Shown piece by piece: positions 33,071-42,990 of a stretch of 64,000 bases of DNA (the first letter of the stretch is position 1; each line of letters begins with the position of its first letter). The DNA is taken from the NCBI GenBank assembly GCA_039105265.1, contig JAPFFF010000030.1:930001-994000 (forward strand), read 5' to 3'. A model generated the notes under the pieces. That model had not been told where the DNA came from. It made no database searches and saw nothing but the letters and a program-made list of their open reading frames with translations. This DNA is from Tritrichomonas musculus (lineage: Eukaryota; Parabasalia; Tritrichomonadida; Tritrichomonadidae). Both the position numbers and the translations under genes were made by a program.

Positions 33071-35554
33071 ATGGAAAATTCAGAAGAAAACCAGAAAGAT
33101 TCATTACTTATCGATGATCTCAGATTTTTTAAATTACCGAAATGCAGTGTATTCACGGTTATTGTTGGGATTACCATTATTCTTTACACATTAGTTATGG
33201 CCGAATTATTTATCGTTTTTTATTTTGCATTTGCTGGAATTATTTCATTAACCATATCATTATTATTTTACGAATGGCTTTCGCTTCTAACGAAAGACCC
33301 GGTTAATATGATTATTTCGATTTTTGTTAATCTTTCAAATTTTGGTCTCTTTTTCTCATTGACACTTCTTTCCTGGTACATCATCCCCGATTCACTCGAC
33401 ATTACAGGAAAGGTGTTTGACAAGATACTACATTTTGTCAAAGGCGGCGATCCCGACAGTGAAATCTACAGAAACAACAATATTTTCAAATCGAATTCAT
33501 TTGTCATTTTTTTAGTGGCACTTTTTTTACTTTTGATAGGCACTTTTATTTTTCTGGTATTTGTTATTAAAAACTGGCTTTTTGAATTTTCTGCTGCCTT
33601 TGAATGTGTCTTCTTAGCTATCTGTGCTTTTGCTCCATTAATCAAAATAATTCAAAACCGTTTTTTCACAAAATTTGATTTTAGTGAAGGAGAGCTATCA
33701 TCGAGCAGTCACTCATTTGCTATTGTGAATGACACGGACATGACGTCAAGTTTGAATCAATCACTCATGGCATCTCGCAAAAGCAATAGTGGTGATGCAA
33801 ATGACAATGAAAATGAGGAAGAAAATCAGTCACTTTTGTTATCGATGAAAGACATTTTGGAACAATTTTCAAATTTGAATGGAATGTTTGATAATACTTA
33901 TTCAAAAATAAGATTTAAGAATTATCAATTAGTTTATTGTATTATTGTGATTGTGATCATTTCTTTGCTTCAGCTATATTCACTTCTCTATCCATTGTTG
34001 ACTGGTTCGATTTCGATTGTAAACTTCTTTATTTTTTTGTTAATAAAACTGCCATTTATGAGAATCATATGTTCATATAATTTCATAGATATAATCTTTA
34101 ACTTTCATAGAACATTACAATCGATGAAAGAGAAAAGAACAAGGATTTTATTCTATGTTGTCTTTTTATTACATATTTTGTTGATTGGTACTTTTATTGT
34201 GGTTTTTATCTACTCAAAATTTATGGTTTTCCCAACGATAAGTAGCGCCAATTACATTGAAAATAATCAAAAATGGTTCAAATTAAATGATGAACAAATT
34301 ATTCCTTTGGAAGGATTTTGTTATTCTCAGGCACCTTTGGATGGTTCTTTAATAACTCAGGATTTGGCAATGCTGACAACTTTGCCGAGATTGTATGGAA
34401 TAACGAAAGATGGAAAGTGCTTTATTAAGCCTTCAAAAAGAGGTTTATTTAACACCACTATGAAATACATCTTTGGAAAAGATTATGAAAAAGACAATAT
34501 TACAATTCTATGTAAGAAATTGTCGCATTATCCAATACTTGTCATTACATCCGACAAGATATTAAATCAATCATTGAAGTATTTTTCAAGCTCAGAAAAA
34601 TTCACTTTTTTAAAGAAACAATTTGATATAGAAAACACCAATTATTTTGAGAACATTTCATTTGAAAACTTGCCAAAGAAAGGAGAAGAATTATTAAATA
34701 CATATAAAGAATGTGTTAATCAAAAAGGAACATCTAATTGTGAAGAAGAATGGGATTCATTCACTCAGTTTTATTGGCCAACAATTTTCAATGATAATTA
34801 TGTCGATATTTCTGGATTTGAAAGATATCAAATCAACATTGATTCAGACATGATTATCCAACCTTCTTATATAACAGAAGATGGAGAATTGTTTGCTGGA
34901 ACTCACTACATTGTCGGTGGCTCATACGAAGATAGCTGGGGTGTTGGAATGTTGATTGAGACCATTGGCAAAAATAACGTTCCTACTGTTTTTGATAACT
35001 TGTTACCTTTCTATTCATTTTTTAATGATCATTTTGAAGAAGTGTTTATAAGAATAGAATTGTTTAATAAATATATCTTTTATAGTTTCGATAGCTGTGC
35101 TGCTGAGATGACTGAAATTTATAATCTTTATTCACAATTCAATTTTAGTCATCAATCTTTGTTCACTGTTGGCCATTCAATCTCAGGAACTTCGTTTAAA
35201 GGGTTGTCATATTTGACTGACATTCAAGGAATCACTTTTGAAGCAACTTATGGGGTAAATAATATTAATATGATTGGTAAAAGATTGATACATTCGAATA
35301 ATGATATTAAGAATATCTACTCAGATGACAATTTTATTTCTGGATCTGATGATAACTGCAACACAAATGGGGCTTTGCCAAGTAGATATAAATTTCCTTC
35401 TGTCTATGATACTGCTTGCTTGACAACAATCACTTGTGGAGAGACAATGAAATATGTTTCTTTATGCAAACAAGTTTTAACTCAGAACGGTAAGAATCCA
35501 GAAAACGAATTTAACATCAGCTTTGATGCTTATCTTGATTTTCTTTTAGATTAA
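33071..35554 (+). CDS. Polytopic membrane protein with a lipase-like GHSxSG motif
   Basis: 827 residues from the ATG at 33071; the upstream part of the frame starts only with TTG. Hydrophobic helices are seen around residues 27-50, 52-72, 85-108, 150-172 and 178-198, then a cytosolic Ser/Glu-rich loop, then helices near 297-320, 322-345 and 365-390. The C-terminal 430 residues are soluble. They contain FTVGHSISGTSFKGL (GHS at 701-703), the nucleophile-elbow pattern of alpha/beta-hydrolase lipases, with an IQGITFEA strand after it and several Cys near the end. The motif suggests a membrane-tethered lipase-like enzyme, but the Asp and His of a triad cannot be placed with confidence. Similar multi-pass proteins with this tail occur in trichomonads (from memory, not checked). 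Confidence 0.7.
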   Translation: MENSEENQKDSLLIDDLRFFKLPKCSVFTVIVGITIILYTLVMAELFIVFYFAFAGIISLTISLLFYEWLSLLTKDPVNMIISIFVNLSNFGLFFSLTLLSWYIIPDSLDITGKVFDKILHFVKGGDPDSEIYRNNNIFKSNSFVIFLVALFLLLIGTFIFLVFVIKNWLFEFSAAFECVFLAICAFAPLIKIIQNRFFTKFDFSEGELSSSSHSFAIVNDTDMTSSLNQSLMASRKSNSGDANDNENEEENQSLLLSMKDILEQFSNLNGMFDNTYSKIRFKNYQLVYCIIVIVIISLLQLYSLLYPLLTGSISIVNFFIFLLIKLPFMRIICSYNFIDIIFNFHRTLQSMKEKRTRILFYVVFLLHILLIGTFIVVFIYSKFMVFPTISSANYIENNQKWFKLNDEQIIPLEGFCYSQAPLDGSLITQDLAMLTTLPRLYGITKDGKCFIKPSKRGLFNTTMKYIFGKDYEKDNITILCKKLSHYPILVITSDKILNQSLKYFSSSEKFTFLKKQFDIENTNYFENISFENLPKKGEELLNTYKECVNQKGTSNCEEEWDSFTQFYWPTIFNDNYVDISGFERYQINIDSDMIIQPSYITEDGELFAGTHYIVGGSYEDSWGVGMLIETIGKNNVPTVFDNLLPFYSFFNDHFEEVFIRIELFNKYIFYSFDSCAAEMTEIYNLYSQFNFSHQSLFTVGHSISGTSFKGLSYLTDIQGITFEATYGVNNINMIGKRLIHSNNDIKNIYSDDNFISGSDDNCNTNGALPSRYKFPSVYDTACLTTITCGETMKYVSLCKQVLTQNGKNPENEFNISFDAYLDFLLD

Positions 35555-35694
35555 AATAAATAATATTTTATAGGACTAGTTTTTAAATACACTTTTAGAT
35601 TTTCTTTTTAGTTTATTAATTAATCTTTTTTAACTTTTGTCAAAATAAATCTATTTTTCACTTTTTGTGAAGAAAATAAAATAAAAATTAAAAA

Positions 35695-37743
35695 ATGAGT
35701 GGAAATCCTGAAAATTCAAATGAAGATGCTAATGGTAATATTCGGCTTCAAAACAGAGTTTCAACAAATTCATTTACCGATTTATCAGGAATGTATAAAT
35801 TTGCTCTTAGAGAAATCATCGAATCTAAAAGGCACTTTGCAAAAATACAGTTAATTATTTTTTATTTTCGCTATAAGAAGCTAAAGAAAATACCTTTTAA
35901 AGAATTAAATTCTATTAATATAAATAAACAAATCTCGCCCGAACTCAAAATTCTTAAAGACATATGGAAACCCGAAAATTTATCGAAAAAATTACGATTT
36001 TTACTAGGTAAAGAAGAGAAATTTTCGCAGTTAATTGATTGTATTTCATATAGCATTATTCCGTCACTTTTTTGCATGTTTCTAGAGGAAGAAACCTTTG
36101 AATTATTTACCCCATTTATCCAGAACCTAAACAAAAACAAAGGTGATGCTTTTAACCTACAAAAACTGTTTTCAAGACCACTTTTTGTTTCCCCTCATTT
36201 TCTTCGATTTACCCGTCAAGTTTTTTACCCTTTACTAAGGCCATTTTATGCCAATAATTTGACCTTTAATGCAGAGCAACATGTAGAGAAACTACGAGAA
36301 CAAATTATCAAGTCCATTTATGCAAACATTGATTTTTGTCCTTTGTACATTCACCAGTTCCTTTCAAAAATTCAAAGTGACGATCAACTTTTGAAAGGAG
36401 TTATGAAAGAAAGTTTCTTTGATTCTCTTATTGAATTTCCTGCACTTTTTCAAACGATAGATCCATGGTTAATTAATTCACCTCAAGATAATTCAAAAAT
36501 CATTGAAATTTTGAAAGCAACGATAGATGACTGTTTCATTCAAAAAGTTACTAATATATTTATTGATCCGAAATCATTTGAAGGGAGGGTGTTTTCATTT
36601 GAAGAGATGTTCGCCTTCATTCAAGACAACAAAATCATTGACAACATTGACAAATTTGTTACCAAAAAGTTTGAACGATACAGTTTGAATAACATTACTG
36701 ATCCAGAGAAAAACATCATTGATGAGATTGTTGAGAAAAAATTTGAAAGTTATGAATTGTACAACTTCAAATTTGACCATGAAATTCAAAACACCTCTCA
36801 ATATGAACGAACGACGATTAAAAACGACTCAAAAGAAAGTTTTCATGATTTTGATCGTACAACCATCTTACTGAACATCTTGTTAACGCAAGATATACAA
36901 GTTGCACCGTCAATTCCAGATGGAGTATACAAGCTCATCAAGTCCAAGTATGTGAGTGACTTTTTCCATTTTGCGACCGACTTCCGTCAGAAGTCGAAAT
37001 TGATCGTTGGTAATTACGGTTTTGGCATTATTTTGATGCAGCGTTATTTTTCGAAAATTAAATTCAACAGTTATATGATTTACAGGTCAGATCTGAAAAA
37101 GTACGACGACTTGATCAACAATTACTTGATGATTCATTTTAAGGAAGTCGCGCAGTTTGTAATTGAAAGGATTAACCGTTCCAATTCAAAACTGAAACCG
37201 TTCATTTCTGAAATAATTGACGGTTTGGGTGATGCTTTGAATGATGATTCAATAAGGTTGAGAAACATCTTCCTTGAGAATAACGATCCAATATCGAAGC
37301 TGCTTTACATGAAGCGAATCATTTCAAACAAAATGTTCTTTGCTGTTTTGAAGAATAAAGTCGATACAGACGAACTAACTTTTGATGACTACACGTGCAT
37401 TTATCTGTTGATATTTGCTTATACAAATCCAAGAAGAATGGTGTCTAATCTCGTCTTCATTTCTGAGTTCTTTTTTGATAAGGTGTCAATATCGTTGACA
37501 AATTTGAGAGACGAATTTTATGCAAATTTTGTGTCAACTCTCTCTTTATTGTCTACTTGTGTCGACTTTTTTATTGATTTTAATCAGTTGAAAAGATTCT
37601 CCATTGACCATGGAAGCCAGGATTCTTCTTCATTTTTGGAAAATAGAAAGAATGACATCAAAATGTTTAGAATCTATTTCAAAATTTTACTGAATGAAAA
37701 AATTGACAGTAAGGAGAAAAAATTATTGCATGCTCAATTATAA
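35695..37743 (+). CDS. Conserved-looking helical protein of unknown function
   Basis: 682 residues from the ATG at 35695 with even coding composition and no breaks. It is largely alpha-helical. Notable segments are FAKIQLIIFYFRYKKLKKIP, LIDCISYSIIPSLFCMFLEE, and RPLFVSPHFLRFTRQVFYPL (about 155-190). No signal peptide or clear membrane helix is present. The helical bundle character recalls GTPase-regulator folds (Ras-GAP or VPS9-like), but I see no diagnostic arginine finger or Asp/Tyr motif, so no function is assigned. A TCACTT initiator-like motif lies 35 bases before the ATG. It follows the lipase-like gene by 140 bases in the same orientation. Confidence 0.7.
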   Translation: MSGNPENSNEDANGNIRLQNRVSTNSFTDLSGMYKFALREIIESKRHFAKIQLIIFYFRYKKLKKIPFKELNSININKQISPELKILKDIWKPENLSKKLRFLLGKEEKFSQLIDCISYSIIPSLFCMFLEEETFELFTPFIQNLNKNKGDAFNLQKLFSRPLFVSPHFLRFTRQVFYPLLRPFYANNLTFNAEQHVEKLREQIIKSIYANIDFCPLYIHQFLSKIQSDDQLLKGVMKESFFDSLIEFPALFQTIDPWLINSPQDNSKIIEILKATIDDCFIQKVTNIFIDPKSFEGRVFSFEEMFAFIQDNKIIDNIDKFVTKKFERYSLNNITDPEKNIIDEIVEKKFESYELYNFKFDHEIQNTSQYERTTIKNDSKESFHDFDRTTILLNILLTQDIQVAPSIPDGVYKLIKSKYVSDFFHFATDFRQKSKLIVGNYGFGIILMQRYFSKIKFNSYMIYRSDLKKYDDLINNYLMIHFKEVAQFVIERINRSNSKLKPFISEIIDGLGDALNDDSIRLRNIFLENNDPISKLLYMKRIISNKMFFAVLKNKVDTDELTFDDYTCIYLLIFAYTNPRRMVSNLVFISEFFFDKVSISLTNLRDEFYANFVSTLSLLSTCVDFFIDFNQLKRFSIDHGSQDSSSFLENRKNDIKMFRIYFKILLNEKIDSKEKKLLHAQL

Positions 37744-37949
37744 TTATATAATTATAAATTATTTTTTTAATTTAATAAATTGAGTTTTTTTATATATAAT
37801 TATTTTTTTTGCATTATGATTATTATTATTTATTATTTCAAAAATAAATGATGGTTGATAATTTTATTGCACAATCATTTAGTATTTTTCTTAAAGTCAC
37901 ATTTCATATCTAATTATTGATTTTGTCTATAAATCTTACCATTCAATTA

Positions 37950-38606
37950 TAGTTGGTGGACATAATTATGTATTTGGGACATAATCATGTTTGCTCAACT
38001 TTTTGAATGGTACACAAAAATAAAACACATTTTTCTCAATACTTTTTAAAGATAATTTGATAATATTATAAAAAAAAACTCATTTTTCAAAATTAGTAAT
38101 TTTGTATGAATGATTTTTGTCATATTTTGAAAACACTTTTTCTTTTTATATAATTATTATTTCAATAATTTTTTTCTAAAATATAATATATACATTATAT
38201 TCTAAAATAATAACTATGTTAGAGCAAATTAAAACAACCTTTTTTTTATTGTAAAAGCATGAAATGTGATATGAAATGAGTTTTTTGAGTAGTGAAATGA
38301 AAATGAAACCATTTTTTCTAATTATCAATTTTATTTCAATAAATAATAATGATACATTTTAATTATAGATGAAAAGTAAATTATAATTTTTTTCAAATAA
38401 TAAAAAAATATTCAGAAATTATAAATTCGATATCATATTTATGATCAAATTTAGTTTGATAAAAGTGAATGAAAATCGGGGAATAGAATGTATCCAATAT
38501 GATATTAATTGTTCTACAATTGTTTTTTTAAAAGTCCAATTTGAATATATAGAAATGATGTGAAAACATAATTATGTCTCCAAAACAGAATTATGTCCAC
38601 CAACTA
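37950..38606. mobile_element. MITE with GTTGGTGGACATAATTATG ends and TA flanks
   Basis: A 657-bp unit. The left end TAGTTGGTGGACATAATTAT continues to a second GGGACATAATCATG. The right end read inversely is TAGTTGGTGGACATAATTCT followed by GAGACATAATTATG. The two arms match over about 45 bases, each holding two spaced copies of GACATAATNATG, as expected for transposase-binding sites. TA flanks both ends, fitting a TA target. There is no coding capacity. Confidence 0.8.
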
Positions 38607-39125
38607 TATATATGATCTCAATTTTTTTTTCAATTTTTCTATAGATTGAGATAACTCATACAATTTCTTTTTTCAAGTTATTTCGAGCTTAGTTTTTATT
38701 ATAATTATTGAACAATTGAATCTTCAAATTAAAGCAACTTTAAATACAATATAATGCTTTAAAATCTATCAAAAAAATATCAAATATTTCAGATCATTAA
38801 ATAGATTATTTAAATTTTTTATCAAATGTGTGGTAAAAAATCACTAGTAAGTGATTATATTAATTGAATCTAAAAGTTTTTGAATAAATAATATAATTAT
38901 ATTTCTTCTCAAAGTCCGCCAAATAAAATACATCTATTGTATAGATTGGTTTCCGTAAAATTACGGATTTTACAACGGCACTCTCCAATTACTGCCTACC
39001 GCTGTAAGGGTTAGCTGAATATTGTTTAAAAAATATCATTTTTTAAAGCTAAGATAATTATTTATTTAATCCAAGTAATTTAAGTGTGATTGGGATAGTA
39101 ATAATCAAATATCATTACTAGTTAA
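38607..39125. other. Spacer 3' of Myb gene A
   Basis: Holds a GC-richer patch near 38951-39020 with a hairpin (CCGTAA/TTACGG, overlapping GTAAAAT/ATTTTAC). The last 85 bases before the gene resemble the 3' flanks of the other Myb copies. Confidence 0.5.
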
Positions 39126-39887
39126 TTAAATATATTCATCATCAGAAAAAAAATCTAATACATCTAAATTATGATTAGAAACTTGATCAGAACTAAATAT
39201 TATTTGTTCTTTTTCATCAGATTTGTTATTTATATTTATTTCCTTGGTTGAATCTGATTTGTTTGCATTTGGTTCATCGTTTTCTACTGATTTTGGATTT
39301 TGATTATCATTTTTCTCTTTGGTTGCGTTAAGGAAATCTTTTTCATTGTTATTTTTGCGATGTATAAAGGAACTCCATCGGTTTTTAATACTATTAGCAC
39401 TTCGATTTGGAAAATGATTTTTGATGACTGACCATTTTGGTCCTTTCTCTTGAAATAACTGTTTTAATAACTCATCTTCTTCTTTCGTCCATTCTCCTTG
39501 AAAAACACCTGGAACCAAATAGTTTATGTATCGATCTCTACATTGTTTTGCTGTTCTTCCTTCCATGAAACTTGAAATTTCAAGCCAACTTTTCGCACCC
39601 AAACGACCAACCAACTCTTGTAGCTTCTTATCTTCATCTAATGAAAAAAATTGTCTTGGACGTTTTTTCTTTTTAATTGAAGGTATTGTAATATTTGCAT
39701 CAATGCTGGCTTGACAATTAATAGTATGAACATTATTTATAGATCCAAAAGGATTTATTGTGATTTCTAATTGAAGAGGAACATTAAAAGTTATGCAATT
39801 TGAAGTATTATCATGATTATCTTGAATTCCGGGATGATTCAATTGATGAACTGCAACATTAACAAGAGCATTTCCAAGGTTTTCCAT
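39126..39887 (-). CDS. R2R3-Myb DNA-binding protein, copy A
   Basis: 253 residues. A basic, NLS-like KKKKRPR (72-78) precedes Myb repeat R2 (about 79-124, with W101 and the recognition helix TAKQCRDRYIN) and R3 (about 129-176, W133, W152, W171, recognition helix SANSIKNRW). The first R2 tryptophan is replaced by Phe and the third by Tyr. This two-repeat plan is that of trichomonad Myb transcription factors that bind initiator-proximal elements. The N-terminal 70 residues (NHPGIQ, FNVPLQLEITINPFGS) are shared by all four copies. The Asn/Lys-rich linker ends in LDVLDFFSDDEYI, a conserved acidic tail that may be an activation motif. Over its 5' five sixths it is almost identical to copy B, 1940 bases away. 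Confidence 0.93.
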   Translation of the reverse strand: MENLGNALVNVAVHQLNHPGIQDNHDNTSNCITFNVPLQLEITINPFGSINNVHTINCQASIDANITIPSIKKKKRPRQFFSLDEDKKLQELVGRLGAKSWLEISSFMEGRTAKQCRDRYINYLVPGVFQGEWTKEEDELLKQLFQEKGPKWSVIKNHFPNRSANSIKNRWSSFIHRKNNNEKDFLNATKEKNDNQNPKSVENDEPNANKSDSTKEININNKSDEKEQIIFSSDQVSNHNLDVLDFFSDDEYI

Positions 39888-39902
39888 TTTATTTTATTTG
39901 TT

Positions 39903-39908
39903 CAACTG
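39903..39908 (-). promoter_or_regulatory. CAGTTG Myb-type site in the Myb A leader
   Basis: On the minus strand CAGTTG lies 16-21 bases before the ATG within a segment (TTGTTCAACTGTTTTTGTA on the plus strand) conserved in copies A and B and partly in D. CNGTTR is a classical Myb recognition core, so self-regulation is possible. Binding is inferred only. Confidence 0.4.
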
Positions 39909-39920
39909 TTTTTGTATAAC

Positions 39921-41065
39921 TAAATCTTTTTAAACATAAGGTATTTCTGAATAATTAGAATATTTAAATATTATGCATATATATTAAAAAATTAAAACTA
40001 AATTATTTAAAATTAAACCTGAGTAATTAATAAGATAAACTTAATCAATTAATAATAAATTATCGTAATTGAATTTTTTTAAAAATGAATTCACATCACT
40101 CCAAATACTATTGATGATTCAGTTATTCACAGCATCAATTGTCTGATTTCTTTGATTTAAAAAACTTGTATTTATACTTTATAGCAAATATTTATTTGTT
40201 TGTTTCATTGTGTAATTGAATCATTTGTTGTTTTTAAACTTTTTTTTGGTAACGATATATTGAAATTTAATTTTATCATTAGAAATGGACAATCATTCAT
40301 TTTTGTCCAAAAAAGTTGTGTGAAAAAAAAATCTATCAAAAAATATCGTATATAAAAAAGTTGAATGTAAATTTTATATACGATATGAATTGAGTTGATA
40401 AATACACCTTTTAAGGTCAAAAATTTTTCGTTCTATTTTTTTGTTTGATAATTTGATTATGAATTGATGAATCTCAAAACATACCAATCAAGGTTAATGA
40501 TTCAATTCAAATCTTATAGTATTATTCAGAATTAATTGAAAAATAAATTCATATAAATTTATTGTATAGTCTACTGGAAAACCCCCCTACCAATGGAAAA
40601 CCCCCTACCATTTTTATTCACCTGTTTTTGGCCTTTAATGGTGGCAAAAAGTACGTTGGTGGAAAACCTACCTACCATAAAAAAATTGAATAGATTGCAT
40701 TTTTAAATATTAATATCTAAATATATTAGTCTAGAGTAAAACCCCCTACCAAATCTCTATATAAAAGTGTTAGAATCATAATATTATATATACATATAGA
40801 TAAAATTTTCATTTGATAAAATAATTATTGTTATTTAAAAAATGTTTATTTTATATTCAATTTGTTTTTTGTTTCATAATTGACTTTAGCAATAAAACTT
40901 TATTTGCAATTTAAAGTTTTATATCATGAATTATTAATTTTTTTCAAATAAAAATACACTAGCAAATGGATTTTATTATTTTCATAAAGATAAGATAATT
41001 ATTTTTTAATAGAAGTAATTTAAGTTTCATTATGGTATAAATGATCAAATATCATTACTAGTTAA
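39921..41065. repeat. Segmental duplication, copy 1
   Basis: From TAAATCTTTTTAAAC to the 3' end of Myb B this spacer is nearly identical to 47649-51327 once the two insertions there are removed. It includes rearranged MITE halves at 40567-40870. It is the 5' flank of Myb A, while the second copy is the 5' flank of the FMN reductase gene. Confidence 0.85.
40567..40870. mobile_element. Rearranged TAGTCTA MITE halves
   Basis: The half starting TAGTCTACTGGAAAACCCCC (40567-40726) is followed by the half starting TAGTCTAGAGTAAAACCCC (from 40727). Compared with the intact unit at 6676-6961 the halves are in the order expected from two adjacent elements with the middle deleted. The same arrangement recurs at 48297-48583. 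Confidence 0.75.
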
Positions 41066-41827
41066 TTAAATGTATTCATCATCAGAAAAAAAATCTAATA
41101 CATCTAAATTTAAATTGGAAACTTGGTCGGTGCTAAAATAAATTTGTTCTTTTCCTTCAGATTGGTTATTTATATTTATTTCCTTGGTTGAATCTGATTT
41201 GTTTGCATTTGGTTCATCGTTTTCTACTGATTTTGGATTTTGATTATCATTTTTCTCTTTGGTTGCGTTAAGGAAATCTTTTTCATTGTTATTTTTGCGA
41301 TGTATAAAGGAACTCCATCGGTTTTTAATACTATTAGCACTTCGATTTGGAAAATGATTTTTGATGATCGACCATTTTGGTCCTTTCTCTTGAAATAACT
41401 GTTTTAATAACTCATCTTCTTCTTTCGTCCATTCTCCTTGAAAAACACCTGGAACCAAATAGTTTATGTATCGATCTCTACATTGTTTTGCTGTTCTTCC
41501 TTCCATGAAACTTGAAATTTCAAGCCAACTTTTCGCACCCAAACGACCAACCAACTCTTGTAGCTTCTTATCTTCATCTAATGAAAAAAATTGTCTTGGA
41601 CGTTTTTTCTTTTTAATTGAAGGTATTGTAATATTTGCATCAATGCTGGCTTGACAATTAATAGTATGAACATTATTTATAGATCCAAAAGGATTTATTG
41701 TGATTTCTAATTGAAGAGGAACATTAAAAGTTATGCAATTTGAAGTATTATCATGATTATCTTGAATTCCGGGATGATTCAATTGATGAACTGCAACATT
41801 AACAAGAGCATTTCCAAGGTTTTCCAT
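41066..41827 (-). CDS. R2R3-Myb DNA-binding protein, copy B
   Basis: 253 residues, same architecture as copy A. It differs in R3 only by WSIIK for WSVIK and otherwise mainly in the last 40 residues (NNQSEGKEQIYFSTDQVSN versus NNKSDEKEQIIFSSDQVSN). The ATG context and about 40 bases of leader match copy A except for a one-base indel, then diverge abruptly. Divergence is concentrated in the final 100 bases of the gene, where about 16 positions differ, against 2 substitutions in the preceding roughly 690 bases. Confidence 0.93.
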   Translation of the reverse strand: MENLGNALVNVAVHQLNHPGIQDNHDNTSNCITFNVPLQLEITINPFGSINNVHTINCQASIDANITIPSIKKKKRPRQFFSLDEDKKLQELVGRLGAKSWLEISSFMEGRTAKQCRDRYINYLVPGVFQGEWTKEEDELLKQLFQEKGPKWSIIKNHFPNRSANSIKNRWSSFIHRKNNNEKDFLNATKEKNDNQNPKSVENDEPNANKSDSTKEININNQSEGKEQIYFSTDQVSNLNLDVLDFFSDDEYI

Positions 41828-41843
41828 TTTAATTTTATTTGTT

Positions 41844-41849
41844 CAACTG
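41844..41849 (-). promoter_or_regulatory. CAGTTG Myb-type site in the Myb B leader
   Basis: Same position and context as in copy A, 17-22 bases before the ATG. Function inferred. Confidence 0.4.
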
Positions 41850-41963
41850 TTTTTGTATAACTAAATAATTAAAAAATTGAATAGATATTTATAGCTATAA
41901 AATAAAAAATAGCAAAATTCAATATCATTAATAATTCAATTATATTGAAATCTCTTGAATGGT

Positions 41964-42058
41964 CACTTTTTGAGGGAGAAAAACTCAAAAAGAGAAAGCA
42001 ATTCAGAGATTTACTAATTCCGCTCCACTCTTTTTGAGAGCCGAGCTCTCAAAAAGTG
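41964..42058. repeat. Two adjacent CTCAAAAAG hairpins upstream of Myb B
   Basis: CACTTTTTGAG (41964-41974) faces CTCAAAAAGAG (41984-41994), and CACTCTTTTTGAGAG (42026-42040) faces CTCTCAAAAAGTG (42046-42058) around a 5-base loop. Similar hairpins lie upstream of Myb D. Confidence 0.8.
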
Positions 42059-42622
42059 CTACGTGGAATTTGTAAAATTCAATTATATTGAAAAATGGGT
42101 ATAATTTTTTGTATTTTATAACTTTTATTTAAATTCAAAAAGAGACGGAACTAATTGAATTTTTGTTCGTTTGGAAATTGTGATAAAACATATTTTTTAC
42201 TCTTCATTTGTGTATATTAATTTAAAATAAAGAAATAAAAAAAAAAAAAAATCCAATTGATAAACAAAGAAATCTTGGAGAATTTGTTTCAATTTAAAAA
42301 AAAAATTGAGATGATTATTTTATAGGGTGGTGAAAAAGTTCGTGCGATTTGAAATTATTAATTTATCATATATAAATAAACTATATGAAGTATATAATAG
42401 AGACTTCCGTAAACAACTGAGTTATATGCAATATATAATAAATACTTGTTATACCAAATATGTTTTTTGAACAACTGACTTATAAAAAAATAAATAATAT
42501 AATATGTGAAAAACAAATGAAATATGAATAATTATTTTAAATACCAATTTAGACATTGAAAATAAATTCAAAGAAAATCAATAAAATTTGCTGTGCCGGT
42601 AATTCCGTGTTTTGTCTTCAGT
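42059..42622. other. Spacer with a possible mariner-type end
   Basis: The stretch to about 42300 is similar to 58190-58420 upstream of Myb D. TATAGGGTGGTGAAAAAGTT (from 42321), continuing into CGTGCGATTT, resembles a mariner terminal repeat, but no partner end was found. No gene. Confidence 0.4.
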
Positions 42623-42990
42623 AAACTAAGTTTTTTAATTATTACCTTATTCACAAAAAAATTGAGAGTTTTTAATTCAAATTTTCTATGAGTCTTCAGA
42701 AAGTAGAACGATAAGTAGGGACAAATTATTTTTTTAAAAATACCATATCTTTCAATTTTGAGAAGATGAAAATAAAAAAAAAGAATATAAAAAAGTTATT
42801 TATTCAGGAAAAATGCATTTTAAATAGCTTTGGGAGCCTTTGATGGCGAAGCCCAATTGGTTAAGGTAATAGCGGGAGCCTCAACCTGAGATGAATGAAG
42901 GTAGTCATGCCATTATAACTTAAAAAAAATATTTAGCTTTATTCAAATTTGAGAGGACGATAAGAAGGGACAAATTAAAAAACTTAGTTT
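42623..42990. mobile_element. 0.37-kb inverted-end element with a tRNA-like core, copy 1
   Basis: The ends are AAACTAAGTTTTTTAATT and its inverse. Internally AACGATAAGTAGGGACAAATT and GACGATAAGAAGGGACAAATT occur as direct repeats. The core around 42843-42920 holds AAGCCCAATTGGTTAAGG, similar to a tRNA A-box, and a weaker B-box-like segment. The second copy (53213-53597) is inverted. No target duplication is evident. Confidence 0.75.

Noticed and set aside
40205-40420. 71-codon minus frame also present at 47965-48150
   Set aside because: Starts with TTG, has Phe/Ile-rich composition, and is conserved only because the whole spacer is duplicated.
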